DNA of 20,311 nt, taken from NCBI GenBank assembly GCA_002308615.1, contig DBWC01000041.1:1-20311 (forward strand), in the 5' to 3' direction. This DNA is from Clostridiales bacterium UBA1248 (GTDB lineage Bacteria; Bacillota; Clostridia; Oscillospirales; CAG-272). Below are positions 6,183 through 15,367 of this stretch, piece after piece (position 1 is the first letter of the stretch; each line of letters starts with the position of its first letter). Both the position numbers and the translations under genes were made by a program. The notes beneath the pieces are model-generated. The model ran no database searches. It was not told where the DNA came from and worked only from the letters and a program-made list of their open reading frames with translations.

Positions 6183-7184
6183 ATGAGCAGAAAATTAGCT
6201 ATAGATCTGGGAACGTCAACGCTGCAGATATACGCGGAAGGCAAGGGCGTCGTGCTTGACGAGCCTTCCGTCATTGCGGTGGACAAATATTTGAACAAGG
6301 TCACTCTCGTGGGACGGGAGGCGGCGGAGCTCCTCGAGAGGGAGCCCGAGGGCATAGAGGTCGTAAGACCGATAAGAGACGGCGTTATAAGCCGCTTCAG
6401 CCACACCGTCGTTATGCTTCAGAAGTTTATCAAAAAAAGCTGCGGCAGATCTCTTATACCGCCGCAGACCGTTATAGCCGTGCCGAGCATCGTTACGGAC
6501 GTTGAGGAGCATGCGGTAAGAGACGCCGCCGTATCCGCGGGACTTAAGGATCCGTTCCTTATCGACGAGCCCGTCGCCGCCGCGATCGGCGCGGGGATAG
6601 ACGTCACCTCGGACAAAGGCCATATGATAGTCGATATAGGCGGAGGAACTACGGATATTGCCGTTATATGCCTCGGCGGCGCGGTACTGTCGTCGTCCGT
6701 AAGGGTAGCCGGCGACGAAATGACCGCCGCGATAATCAAATACGTAAGAAACAAATACTCGCTTCTGATAGGCGAGCGCACGGCGGAGGACGCCAAGATC
6801 GCGATTGGCTCCGTATGGCGCAGAAACGATATACAGACCGTCAGCATAACCGGCAAAAGCTTAAAGAGCAGAGCGCCGCTTTTAACGGAGCTTTCGTCAA
6901 ACGATATGACGGAGGCGCTTGAAGAGCCGGTGACAAGGCTCATAGAGGAGATCTGCGCGGTGATCGAAAAAACGCCGCCGGAGCTCGTTTCCGACATAGC
7001 GGAGACGGGAATAACGCTGACGGGCGGAGGCTGTCAGATATACGGACTTGACAAGCTCATAAGCAGTATAACCGGGCTTCCCGTAAAAACGGCGGAAGAT
7101 CCCGCACTCTGCGTCGTGATCGGCGCCGGAAAAGCCGACGAGGCGGGACTGATACCGGAAAGAAATAAAACAAGAAAATATTAG
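6183..7184 (+). CDS. mreB: MreB/Mbl-family actin-like cell-shape protein
   Basis: This 333-residue cytoplasmic ATPase polymerises beneath the membrane and guides wall synthesis. The actin-fold motifs are in order: phosphate-1 IDLGTSTLQIY at the N-terminus, SEPSV-like DEPSVIAVD, AVPSIVTDVE, phosphate-2 DIGGGTTDIAV from residue 151, and the adenosine motif TGGGCQIYGLD from residue 280. Length fits MreB. It starts three bases after the folA stop with only a weak GGGG site inside the end of folA, so translation may be coupled. It lacks mreC, mreD or rodA neighbours, so it may be an extra paralogue (Mbl- or MreBH-like); the exact subfamily cannot be told here. Confidence 0.9.
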   Translation: MSRKLAIDLGTSTLQIYAEGKGVVLDEPSVIAVDKYLNKVTLVGREAAELLEREPEGIEVVRPIRDGVISRFSHTVVMLQKFIKKSCGRSLIPPQTVIAVPSIVTDVEEHAVRDAAVSAGLKDPFLIDEPVAAAIGAGIDVTSDKGHMIVDIGGGTTDIAVICLGGAVLSSSVRVAGDEMTAAIIKYVRNKYSLLIGERTAEDAKIAIGSVWRRNDIQTVSITGKSLKSRAPLLTELSSNDMTEALEEPVTRLIEEICAVIEKTPPELVSDIAETGITLTGGGCQIYGLDKLISSITGLPVKTAEDPALCVVIGAGKADEAGLIPERNKTRKY

Positions 7185-7197
7185 AAAGGGGCAATAT

Positions 7198-8673
7198 ATG
7201 AAAAAAACACTGTGTATCTTCTTTGTCGTGCTGTTTGTTTTCGGCGCTTTCGCATCGTGCGCGGAAAACCCGGCGGAAACGAACGAGGTTACGACAAAGC
7301 AGGGGGAGAAAACGGAAACGGAAACGGAAGCGACCGTGACCTCGGAGCCGACAAAAGCCGATATAGCTCAGTCGTTCCTTGACAAACTCCCGCAGACGAA
7401 GTACAACCGCGAATTCAACATACTCTGTATGGCGGGCGTCGGAAACTCCGAAAAAGAGATATGGGCGGAGGAGGCAAGCTCCGAGCCTATAGAAGACGCC
7501 GTTTTCAGAAGAAACGCGGCGATGTTTGACGTTTTCGGCGTTACAATAACCAAAAACGCGGTGGCGTCGGTATCAACGGCGGCGCAGAACGACATCAAGG
7601 CAAACGCACAGTCATACGACCTCATAATGGCAAACGGACCCGATACGGGCGCTCTTGCGCAGAACGGATATCTTTACAATTTCCTTGATCTGAAAGATTA
7701 TATGAATCTCGACCAGGAATGGTGGGATCCCGGCACGCTGCGCGACTGCGCGGTCAACGGCAAGGTCTTCTTTATGAACGGCGATATAAACATACTTGAC
7801 AACGACGTAACGTGGATCATGCTGTTCAATAAAAAGATGATCGCGGACAACGACCTTGAAGAGCCGTACGATCTCGTCAAAAACGGAACGTGGACGCTTG
7901 ACAAATTCTACGAGCTTGTCAAAAACGTATCCAAGGAAGACGGCGACGGCAAGTACGACGAAAACGATACGTACGGATTTTTGACGACCAACGGCGGCGG
8001 CCTTACGAACTTTATGTACACGAGCGACATAAAGACGGTCGAGGTCGTAGACGGCACGCCCGAGATAGTAATGGGCAATTACCAGGACAAAATACTTGAC
8101 CTTCTCGGATTCTGCAAGAAGCTCATGCACGACGACAACTACACCTGGATATCCAAAAACGATCCCGCGCAGACAAGAGATATGTTCATGAACAACCAGG
8201 GACTGTTTTATTCCGAGGTGCTCAGCTACATAGTCAACTTAAGCGATATGGAATCTCCCTACGGCGTGCTTCCCACACCGAAATACGACGAGAAACAGCA
8301 GAACTACAGAACGCACGTTGACGGCGTCGGCTCTATGATAAGCATACCGGCAAACGTAAAGAATCCGCAGGATGCGGCTTACATAACAGAGGCGTTCGCG
8401 CTTTACTCATACGCGTACCTCACGCCCGCTTACTACGACGTTACGCTTAAGAGAAAGAAATCGAGAGACTCGGAATCGTCCGAGATGATAGACATAATCC
8501 TCCAGTCGCGCGTTTACGACATAGGATATATTTACTCGAGCATAGGTCTTTCAAACGTATTCAACAACCTCGTTATGAACGGCGGCACGGACTTTGCGTC
8601 AAAGTATAAATCCGCAAGCAAAAAGGCGGAAAAAGCTCTTAACGCCATAGTGAAGAAGTACAACAAGATTTGA
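7198..8673 (+). CDS. Extracellular solute-binding lipoprotein, ABC transporter type
   Basis: This 491-residue secreted lipoprotein resembles family-1 (carbohydrate-type) binding proteins. Residues 1-21 are a lipoprotein signal ending FASC, so Cys21 should be lipidated. A Thr/Glu linker (TETETEATVTSE) follows, then the two-lobe binding fold (EFNILCMAGVGN; LFNKKMIAD; VDGVGSMISIPANVKNPQDA). A DGDGKYDEND loop at 248-257 looks like the calcium loop seen in many sugar-binding proteins. A good AAAGGGG site precedes the ATG, 13 bases after the mreB stop. It is the last gene before a strong terminator, with no permease or ATPase nearby, so it is an orphan whose transporter would be encoded elsewhere. 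The ligand is unknown. Confidence 0.88.
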   Translation: MKKTLCIFFVVLFVFGAFASCAENPAETNEVTTKQGEKTETETEATVTSEPTKADIAQSFLDKLPQTKYNREFNILCMAGVGNSEKEIWAEEASSEPIEDAVFRRNAAMFDVFGVTITKNAVASVSTAAQNDIKANAQSYDLIMANGPDTGALAQNGYLYNFLDLKDYMNLDQEWWDPGTLRDCAVNGKVFFMNGDINILDNDVTWIMLFNKKMIADNDLEEPYDLVKNGTWTLDKFYELVKNVSKEDGDGKYDENDTYGFLTTNGGGLTNFMYTSDIKTVEVVDGTPEIVMGNYQDKILDLLGFCKKLMHDDNYTWISKNDPAQTRDMFMNNQGLFYSEVLSYIVNLSDMESPYGVLPTPKYDEKQQNYRTHVDGVGSMISIPANVKNPQDAAYITEAFALYSYAYLTPAYYDVTLKRKKSRDSESSEMIDIILQSRVYDIGYIYSSIGLSNVFNNLVMNGGTDFASKYKSASKKAEKALNAIVKKYNKI

Positions 8674-8685
8674 TAAAATGAAAGA

Positions 8686-8722
8686 AAGATCCGACGCAAA
8701 AAACGTCGGATTTTTTATTTTT
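8686..8722 (+). terminator. Intrinsic terminator after the solute-binding lipoprotein
   Basis: ATCCGACG (8689-8696) and CGTCGGAT (8704-8711) form a perfect 8-bp stem with loop CAAAAAA, followed by a long T-run. Confidence 0.92.
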
Positions 8723-8735
8723 TTCAATTTTATAC

Positions 8736-8765
8736 TTTACATAATAACATTTTATATGATATAAT
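8736..8765 (+). promoter_or_regulatory. Sigma-A promoter for the LRR-dockerin/cohesin operon
   Basis: TTTACA (8736-8741), 18 bases, TATAAT (8760-8765). An AAAGGAG site lies just before the ATG at 8799. The leader is short, leaving no room for a riboswitch. Confidence 0.7.
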
Positions 8766-8798
8766 ATCATCGGTATAGTATATGAAAGGAGAAAAGAT

Positions 8799-11700
8799 AT
8801 GAAAAAGACCGTTATCGCGCTTTTGATCGCCGCGGCTCTGTCCGCGCTTTTCGCGGTTTGCGCCTGCGCGGAAGACGGTATTTCATATATGCTTTCCTCC
8901 GACGGAAAATATTATATACTTTCCGCGTATACCGGAAACGAGCCGGAAGTGAGGATACCGGAGGAATACGGCGGTCTGCCTGTCGGCGCTATAGCGTCGG
9001 GCGCGTTTTCCGGCAGCGTTTCAACGTATAAGCTCGTTATACCGGAAAGCGTTAAAACAATAGAGGACGGCGCGTTTTCCGCAATGCCGTCGTTGTACGA
9101 ATTTGAAGCGAAAGGGAACTATACGTCTGTCGGCGGCGCGCTTTATTCGGCGGATAAAAAAACGCTTGTAAGATATCCGCAGGCAAGGACCGGTGATTTT
9201 ACCGTACCGTCAAACGTAAACATAGGCGCGCACGCTTTTTCCGGCTGCCGGCTGACGTCGATAGATCTGTCGGGCGCTGTGCAGATCGGAAAGTACGCGT
9301 TTTACGCGTCGGATATCAGAAGCGCCGTGTTTTCATCCTCGCTTGAAAGGATAGGAGAAAACGCTTTTGAAAAAAGCGCTTTGGAAAAAATAATACTCAA
9401 AGGCAAAACGGTGATTTCCGCTTACGCTTTCGCCGGCTGCGAAAAGCTCGTTTACGCGGATATATCGGGCGCCTCGCTTGTCGGAGAGGGCGCGTTCTGC
9501 GGCGACACGTCGCTTATAGCCGTGTCGTTTCCGCAGGATCAAAAAAGCGTTCCCGGGCTTACGTTTGCGGGCTGTACCTCGCTTGTCACGGCGCCGATAG
9601 GGAAAAGCGTCACGGAAATAAAAAGCAAAGCGTTTTACGGCTGCGCCGGCCTTGAGCACGCCTCGTGCGGGGGCGCGTCGGTCGCGTCAGACGCGTTCGG
9701 TCTGTGCGATAAACTGACTTCCGATAAAAAAACTTACTCCGCTCAAAAGCAGAAGAGCGCGAAAATAACTTTAAAGGTCAAAGGCACGTATACGCCGGAC
9801 GGAGGCGATGAGTCCGATATATTCACGTCGTCTCATAACGTAAGCGTATATAACGGCAAAATAACGGCGCTTTATGAGGGCGAGGCCGACGTGTACGTCG
9901 TATCGCGCAGAGGCGGCGACTGCGCTCTGCTGCAGATAACCGTTTCAAACGGCGAAGCGGTGGTCGGATCGGATCATCCGTACGAAAAAGGCACTTTCAG
10001 ATATACGTACTCCGTGCCGGGATCACCGGAGCGCATAGCCGTGACGTTTTCGCCGTCCGATATGCTTTCATCCGGCGACGCGATAAAGATACAGGATAAA
10101 AACGGCAATCTGTACGGTACGTTCTACGGCTCCTCGCTTGCGGGGAAAACGCTGTTTATCGAAGGGGATACGTTAAATATAACGCTCATATCGGTGACCG
10201 GCGGCGGATACGGCTTCCGCGTCACGTCCGCCGTTTCATCCTCGTCTCTTTCCGCGGTAAAAAGCATATCTCTTCCCGCGTCGCTCGATCTGTCGGCGGG
10301 GGAAAAAGCCGTTCTTTCGCCCGCCGTTGTCCCCTCGGACGCGTTCCCGGACGAGCTTATATTCGTGACCGGGAATAAAAGCGTGGCTGACGTGACAAAA
10401 GACGGCGTCGTTTACGCAATAAGCGCCGGTACGGCGGAGATAACCGTGTATTCGGCGGCGTACGGCGTCAGCGCGAAATGCACGGTCACCGTGACGGCAA
10501 ACGAAAGCGATTTTGAATATGAGATAAAAAACAACCGCGCGTACGTTATAGCTTATAAAGGCGCAGACGGCGTCTGCACCGTTCCCGACACGCTCGGCGG
10601 TTCAAACGTCTGCGGCATAAACGACCTTGCGTTTGCGTTCTGCGCGGTAACGGAGCTTTATCTGCCTAAGACCGTTTCGTATTTTTCACCGTCCGCGACG
10701 GACGGCTGCTCGTCTTTGACCGGGATATACGTTCCGGATGACTGCGCGGCGTTCAGGACAGTAAACGGGGCGCTTTATTCAAAGGACGGCAAAACGCTTA
10801 TGAGAGTGCCTTGCGGCGTAAAAGGCGAATTTACCGTACCGGACGGCGTTGATAAAATATCGGACGGCGCGTTTTCATGCTGTTTCGGGCTTGAAAGCGT
10901 CGTAATTGGCTCCTCTGTCGAGATATTTTCCGGAAAAGCGTTTTTAAACTGCACAAATCTTAAAAAAATAACGTCAAACAGCGCCGGCTTTACGGCAGTT
11001 GACGGAGTTTTATACTCATCCGACAAAAAGACGCTCATATATTTTCCGGCAGGCAGAAACGTAAGCGCTTATTCCGTCATAAATACGGCGGAAAGGATAG
11101 GAGCGGAGGCGTTCAATTCCGCCGTATACCTTAAAAGCATCGTTCTGCCGGCGTCCGTATCATATATCGACGCGACCGCTCTGCGCGAGGCTTTATACGT
11201 TGAGACGGTGACCGTCAACTCGGCAAATACGGTTTTTTCCGTGAACGGCGGCGCGCTTTATGAAAATAACGATCTGAAATTCGTGCCGAAAAACGTATCC
11301 GGCGTATTTACCGTCAAAATCGGCGTATCAAAAATTCTGCCGTACGCGTTTTACGGCTGTTCCCGCTTGAACGAGATCGAGCTTAAAGGCGCCGTTACCG
11401 AGATAGGCGAACGTGCTTTTGCGTACTGCCCGTCGCTTGACGCGCTTTATCTGCCGCAGACGGTGAAGAGCATCGGATACGACGCGTTTGGAGGAGACGA
11501 CAACCTGTCCGTTTATATCCCGGACGGCGCAAAGATATCGTATCTGTCGTGCTGTCGCGTACTCTGCGGAAAGGACGGTCAAGCCGCCGCGTACTGCGCG
11601 GAAAACGGCGTTGATTTTGAATATATATACCGCTCGGATTACGGTCTTTACACGGTATATTCACCGGTAAAAGCGGAGCTCTGCGTTACGGAAGAAAAAG

Positions 11701-13091
11701 ATCCGGTACTGCTTACAAAATTCAGCACCGCCTTAGGACAGAACGTAAAGGCTTTTTCCGTTTATCTGAAGTCGGACGGGGTAGAGCTTCCGGCGGGACA
11801 GTACGTGCTTTTCAGAGAGCCCACGTCAAGCCCGAGATATTTTTATGAAAACGGAGAGCTTTTGAAAATAGGTCAGGACGCGAAAAGCAGATACAGAAAC
11901 AAAAAAGAATACATAATAGAACCGGACGGGGTCAGATATACGGAATCGCTTACCGTACGGACAATGCCCGATAAGACGGAATATTATATTTACGATACGT
12001 TTGACAGCGGCGGACTTACGCTTTACTATACGAACGGCAGAGGCATAACGGTCGCCGTTGACAAAAACTTTACCGTGAACTGCGATCTTAAAACGCCCGG
12101 TGAAAAGACCGTTACGGTAAGCTACAACGGCGTGTTCACCATGTTCAAAGTCAACGTCTCCGTGTCCGTGCTTTCCGGCGCGGTGAAGATCACCGGTACA
12201 GGCAGATACGGCGGCACGCTTACGGCGGATCTGTCTCTTGTAAAGCCGTCCGACTCGGAGCCGGTATGTCAATGGTACAAAAACGGAGTCAAAATAGACG
12301 GGGCGGAAGACGTGACGTATAAACCGGTAAAGGAAGATATCGGATCGACTGTAACGGTCAGAGTAAAATCAAAGGGCGGAGTCGAAGGCGAGCTTGAAAG
12401 CGAAGGCGTGACCGTATCAAAGGCAGCTTCACCCGCGCCTCCCAAGCCCGTCGTAAAAACAGCGGAGGACGGCAAAGTCACGTTGCAGGCCGTGGACGGC
12501 TGTGAATACAGACTGTCTCTTTCCGGAGGATTCGGTGACTCAAACGTGTTTGAGGGGCTTCAGCCCGGTCAGACTTACGTATTCTGCCAGCGGTATAAGG
12601 AAACATTAACGACGGAAGCCTCCGATATATCGAGTATCTCGTATACCGTACCGGAGGAGGAAAAGATAATATCCGTAAAGTATTTCATAAACACGGCAAA
12701 CGGCATAGTGAGCCTTATAGGACCCGGCACGTCGGTCAAAGAACTGCGCGCGGGATTCAAAAACGGAGAAAAGCTGAAAATATCAAAAGACGGAAAAGAG
12801 CTGTCCGATACGGATACCGTCGGTACGGGCTGCGAGATACGCCTTGAGATAAACGGTAAGGTCTGTGACGTCTGCACCGCCGTCATCACGGGCGACGTGA
12901 ACGGCGACGGCAGGATTACCATAACGGATTATCTGAAAATTAAAGAACGTATACAGAGCGGGAAAGCGCTTTCAAAAGAAAAGGAATACGCGTCGGACGT
13001 AAACGGCGACGGCAAGGTGACGATAACGGATTATCTGCGCCTCAAGTACTGCATACAAAACGATGTAAAACCGGAGCAGAACAGATACTGA
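8799..13091 (+). CDS. Secreted LRR (BspA-like)/Ig-like surface protein with C-terminal dockerin
   Basis: This is a 1430-residue exported protein. Residues 1-24 are a signal peptide (cleavage after CACA). About 30-310 is a BspA/LRR_5 leucine-rich block with repeats such as GAFSGS and YAFAGCEKL. Then come Ig-like stretches (about 320-385; Big_2-like 488-568), a second LRR_5 block (about 570-945), a Big_3-like domain (about 1050-1127), another Ig-like domain with QWYKNG (about 1127-1209), an FN3-like stretch (about 1214-1284) and a short pre-dockerin module. The C-terminus (1365-1430) is a dockerin with two calcium loops, DVNGDGRITITD (1366-1377) and DVNGDGKVTITD (1400-1411). It has no wall anchor of its own. 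The cohesin gene starts two bases after its stop, so that protein probably tethers it. BspA-type LRRs bind host or polymer targets; the target here is unknown and no catalytic domain is seen. Confidence 0.92.
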   Translation: MKKTVIALLIAAALSALFAVCACAEDGISYMLSSDGKYYILSAYTGNEPEVRIPEEYGGLPVGAIASGAFSGSVSTYKLVIPESVKTIEDGAFSAMPSLYEFEAKGNYTSVGGALYSADKKTLVRYPQARTGDFTVPSNVNIGAHAFSGCRLTSIDLSGAVQIGKYAFYASDIRSAVFSSSLERIGENAFEKSALEKIILKGKTVISAYAFAGCEKLVYADISGASLVGEGAFCGDTSLIAVSFPQDQKSVPGLTFAGCTSLVTAPIGKSVTEIKSKAFYGCAGLEHASCGGASVASDAFGLCDKLTSDKKTYSAQKQKSAKITLKVKGTYTPDGGDESDIFTSSHNVSVYNGKITALYEGEADVYVVSRRGGDCALLQITVSNGEAVVGSDHPYEKGTFRYTYSVPGSPERIAVTFSPSDMLSSGDAIKIQDKNGNLYGTFYGSSLAGKTLFIEGDTLNITLISVTGGGYGFRVTSAVSSSSLSAVKSISLPASLDLSAGEKAVLSPAVVPSDAFPDELIFVTGNKSVADVTKDGVVYAISAGTAEITVYSAAYGVSAKCTVTVTANESDFEYEIKNNRAYVIAYKGADGVCTVPDTLGGSNVCGINDLAFAFCAVTELYLPKTVSYFSPSATDGCSSLTGIYVPDDCAAFRTVNGALYSKDGKTLMRVPCGVKGEFTVPDGVDKISDGAFSCCFGLESVVIGSSVEIFSGKAFLNCTNLKKITSNSAGFTAVDGVLYSSDKKTLIYFPAGRNVSAYSVINTAERIGAEAFNSAVYLKSIVLPASVSYIDATALREALYVETVTVNSANTVFSVNGGALYENNDLKFVPKNVSGVFTVKIGVSKILPYAFYGCSRLNEIELKGAVTEIGERAFAYCPSLDALYLPQTVKSIGYDAFGGDDNLSVYIPDGAKISYLSCCRVLCGKDGQAAAYCAENGVDFEYIYRSDYGLYTVYSPVKAELCVTEEKDPVLLTKFSTALGQNVKAFSVYLKSDGVELPAGQYVLFREPTSSPRYFYENGELLKIGQDAKSRYRNKKEYIIEPDGVRYTESLTVRTMPDKTEYYIYDTFDSGGLTLYYTNGRGITVAVDKNFTVNCDLKTPGEKTVTVSYNGVFTMFKVNVSVSVLSGAVKITGTGRYGGTLTADLSLVKPSDSEPVCQWYKNGVKIDGAEDVTYKPVKEDIGSTVTVRVKSKGGVEGELESEGVTVSKAASPAPPKPVVKTAEDGKVTLQAVDGCEYRLSLSGGFGDSNVFEGLQPGQTYVFCQRYKETLTTEASDISSISYTVPEEEKIISVKYFINTANGIVSLIGPGTSVKELRAGFKNGEKLKISKDGKELSDTDTVGTGCEIRLEINGKVCDVCTAVITGDVNGDGRITITDYLKIKERIQSGKALSKEKEYASDVNGDGKVTITDYLRLKYCIQNDVKPEQNRY
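12891..13088 (+). other. Dockerin type I domain
   Basis: Two 21-residue F-hand repeats, DVNGDGRITITDYLKIKERIQ and its close copy ending DYLRLKYCIQ, have all calcium-ligand Asp/Asn positions. The residues before the last loop Asp, which set partner choice in known dockerins, are Ile-Thr in both halves. This suits pseudo-symmetric (dual-mode) binding (inference). Confidence 0.9.
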
Positions 13092-13092
13092 T

Positions 13093-14475
13093 ATGAAAAA
13101 CACGATCAAAAAAATTATATGTATTTTTGCGGCTTTATCGCTTGCCGCGTCGCTTTCGGCGGTTTGCTGTGCCGAATTCAAGGCGTCTTTTTCGCTTGGC
13201 GGTCCGGGCTCCATACGCGCGGGAAACACATTGACTGTCCAGTTCAAGGCGGACGGCAACGGCATATGCGGCATACTTGCCGATATAACGTACGATACGT
13301 CAAAGCTGACGTATAAATCGGACTCCGGAGCGCTTTCCGACTGGAAGGTCGAGGTCACGGAGAAAAACGGCTCGCTTCAGATCTGGGCGGAGGAGAACAA
13401 CGGCTTCAAATCTCCGATCAAATCGCAGAAGACCGTTATAAGTCTGAATTTTAAAGTCAACGATAACGTAAAAACCGGCGACAAAATTGAAATAAAAGCG
13501 AATATCAGCCAGGTGTCCGATACTGAAAACGAATTGTCCGGACTTTCCGCCGCGTATTCGGTCACGGTCGCGCGCCCGCTTTCGTCCGACAGCAGTCTTA
13601 AATCGCTTTCGGTAGAGGGCTATACGCTGAAACCGGATTTCTCGCCGGATCAGACCGAATATGAGATAGACGGAGAAGTGGAATATACGCTGAACGCGCT
13701 TAAGATCAAAGCGGAGACGAACGACGGCGAGGCTTCCGTGGATATAAGCGGTTCCCGTCTGTCCGTCGGCGCAAACACCGTGCGTATAAAGGTCACCGCG
13801 GAAAACGACAGCAGTGTGACGACTTACAGTATAAAAGCAAAAATGAAGCAGGATCCGGACTACGTCGCCTCGTCTGACGCGTCGCTTTCATCCGTTTCGC
13901 TTTCCGAGGGAAGGCTTTCCCCGGAATTTGCCCCGGACAGATACGATTATATAGTTTACGTACCGTATGAGGTGGATTCGGTATCGGCGTCCGGTGATCC
14001 GAACGACAAAAAAGCCAAAGCGGAGCCTTTAGGCGACACGGCGCTGCAGGTGGGTGAAAACCTGATCGTACTGCGCTGCACGGCAGAGGACGGCACGGAA
14101 AACGAGTACAGGATAACCGTTATGCGCATGGAAGCGTATGATGCGGAGACCGAGACTGAAACGGAAACGGAGACAGAGACGGAGACGGAGACGGAGACCG
14201 AGCCGGAGACGGAAACGGAGACGGAAGCGGAAACCGATACGGAGACCGAGCCGGAGACGGAAACGGAGACGGAATTTATTTCGATCGGGACGGAGCCCGA
14301 CACAGAGCCCGAGGTCACACAGACTGAAACGGACGCGGTGACGGAGGATGAGTCGCCCGTTCCGTTTACCAACACCGTGCCGCTGTGGACTGTCATCGCC
14401 GCCGCCGTTGGCGGTATAGCGATAGGCGCTCTCGGCAGCGTGCTCGTGCTCAATTCAGTAAAGGAAAGGAAATGA
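13093..14475 (+). CDS. Membrane-anchored cohesin-like protein with cadherin-like domains
   Basis: This 460-residue protein appears to be the anchoring partner of the dockerin protein upstream. Residues 1-27 are a signal peptide (cleavage after VCCA). About 28-158 resembles a cohesin domain: GSIRAGNTLTVQFKADGNGI, DITYDTSKLTYKS and VISLNFKVNDNVKTGDKI follow the family's strand pattern. Two cadherin-like beta-sandwich domains follow (about 164-250 and 258-345, both opening SSDxSLxSxS and carrying FxPDxxxY). Then a Thr/Glu linker (about 350-425) crosses the wall, and one helix (about 430-455) ends in KERK, a membrane anchor with a short inside tail. The ATG lies two bases after the preceding stop with GGAG upstream, so expression should be coupled. 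The cohesin call rests on strand pattern and context; a generic cohesin-like fold without dockerin binding remains possible. Confidence 0.82.
   Translation: MKNTIKKIICIFAALSLAASLSAVCCAEFKASFSLGGPGSIRAGNTLTVQFKADGNGICGILADITYDTSKLTYKSDSGALSDWKVEVTEKNGSLQIWAEENNGFKSPIKSQKTVISLNFKVNDNVKTGDKIEIKANISQVSDTENELSGLSAAYSVTVARPLSSDSSLKSLSVEGYTLKPDFSPDQTEYEIDGEVEYTLNALKIKAETNDGEASVDISGSRLSVGANTVRIKVTAENDSSVTTYSIKAKMKQDPDYVASSDASLSSVSLSEGRLSPEFAPDRYDYIVYVPYEVDSVSASGDPNDKKAKAEPLGDTALQVGENLIVLRCTAEDGTENEYRITVMRMEAYDAETETETETETETETETETEPETETETEAETDTETEPETETETEFISIGTEPDTEPEVTQTETDAVTEDESPVPFTNTVPLWTVIAAAVGGIAIGALGSVLVLNSVKERK
14146..14274 (+). repeat. GA(G/A)AC(G/C)-type hexamer tandem repeat coding for (Thr-Glu)n
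   Basis: A run of degenerate 6-base units (GAGACG, GAAACG, GAGACC) encodes alternating Thr and Glu, with a few Pro, Ala and Asp, in the linker of the cohesin protein. Such runs can change length by slippage in steps of two residues without breaking the frame. Confidence 0.85.
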
Positions 14476-14482
14476 CCCGCGG

Positions 14483-15340
14483 ATGATATCGTCTGATGCA
14501 ATGACCGTCAAAGCGCCCGCAAAGCTGAATCTGTTCCTTGAGATCGGCGAGCGGATGGAGGACGGTTACCATAAAATAGAAAGCATAATGCAGAGCGTGA
14601 CGCTGTACGACGAGCTGACAGTTAAAAAAGCGGAGGACGGCATAGCGTTCGACTGCAGCAATAAAAAACTCATATACGGCGACAATCTCGTTATCCGTGC
14701 CGCAAAGCTGTTCTTTGAGCAGAGCGGCTTAAAAGGCGGAGCGTCCGTTTATCTTGACAAAAAGATCCCGGTGTCCGCCGGGCTCGGCGGAGGGTCGTCA
14801 GACGCCGCGGCAACGCTTAACGCCTTAAATGAATTATACGGCTCGCCTTTTTCACAAAAAATACTGTCGCTTATGGGAAAACAGCTCGGAGCGGACGTTC
14901 CGTTCTGTATCAAAAGAGGGCTTTGCCGCGCGTTCGGCATAGGAGATCTGCTTGAACCGCTCCCGCCATTGCCCTCCTGCTTCTTTACCATAGCAAAGGG
15001 AAACACCACGGTTTGCACGCGCGACGCGTACGAAAGGATCGACGGCTGCGGCAAAAGAGAAATAAGAAGCTGTGAAAAAATGACGGAAATGATAAAAAAA
15101 GGCGATCTTTCCGGTATATGCAGACAGCTTTACAACGGTTTTGAGATACACGGAGATCACGACGACGCGATAAAACGGATAATGAAAGAGCATAACGCGG
15201 AAAACGCTCTGATGAGCGGAAGCGGACCGTCCGTTTTCGGCGTATTCAGGCGTCTTAAGGACGCGGAGGACGCGGAAGCCGAGCTTGAAGCGCGCGGATA
15301 CGAATGCTTTGTGTGCGCGCCGGAAACGTCCTGTGAATAA
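14483..15340 (+). CDS. ispE: 4-diphosphocytidyl-2-C-methyl-D-erythritol kinase
   Basis: This 285-residue GHMP-family kinase phosphorylates CDP-ME in the MEP pathway for isoprenoid precursors. Motifs are VKAPAKLNLFLEIGERMEDGYH at the N-terminus (catalytic Lys and substrate loop), the ATP-binding PVSAGLGGGSSDAAATL around 96-112, GADVPFC, and the C-terminal MSGSGPSVFG. The ATG at 14483 is seven bases after the cohesin stop and has AAAGGAAA some 12 bases upstream. A second in-frame ATG at 14501 gives the more usual MTVKAPAKLN start but has no ribosome site. Cotranscription with surface-protein genes is unusual and may only reflect compact packing. Confidence 0.96.
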   Translation: MISSDAMTVKAPAKLNLFLEIGERMEDGYHKIESIMQSVTLYDELTVKKAEDGIAFDCSNKKLIYGDNLVIRAAKLFFEQSGLKGGASVYLDKKIPVSAGLGGGSSDAAATLNALNELYGSPFSQKILSLMGKQLGADVPFCIKRGLCRAFGIGDLLEPLPPLPSCFFTIAKGNTTVCTRDAYERIDGCGKREIRSCEKMTEMIKKGDLSGICRQLYNGFEIHGDHDDAIKRIMKEHNAENALMSGSGPSVFGVFRRLKDAEDAEAELEARGYECFVCAPETSCE

Positions 15341-15367
15341 CGAAATAAAGAAAAGGAAATATAAAAA

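Noticed and set aside
7198..8673. Complete ABC sugar transporter
   Set aside because: No permease or ATPase gene is present on either side; only the binding protein is encoded here.
14146..14274. CRISPR-like array
   Set aside because: The periodicity is six bases inside a coding frame, with no spacers; it is a Thr-Glu linker.
8799..14475. Cellulosome cluster
   Set aside because: There is one cohesin and one dockerin, and no glycoside hydrolase, carbohydrate-binding module or multi-cohesin scaffold in the cluster; the GH3 gene at 3759 is cytoplasmic and has no dockerin.
15341..15367. T-box or leader regulating asnA
   Set aside because: The gap after ispE is only 27 bases, with no T-box motif or terminator.
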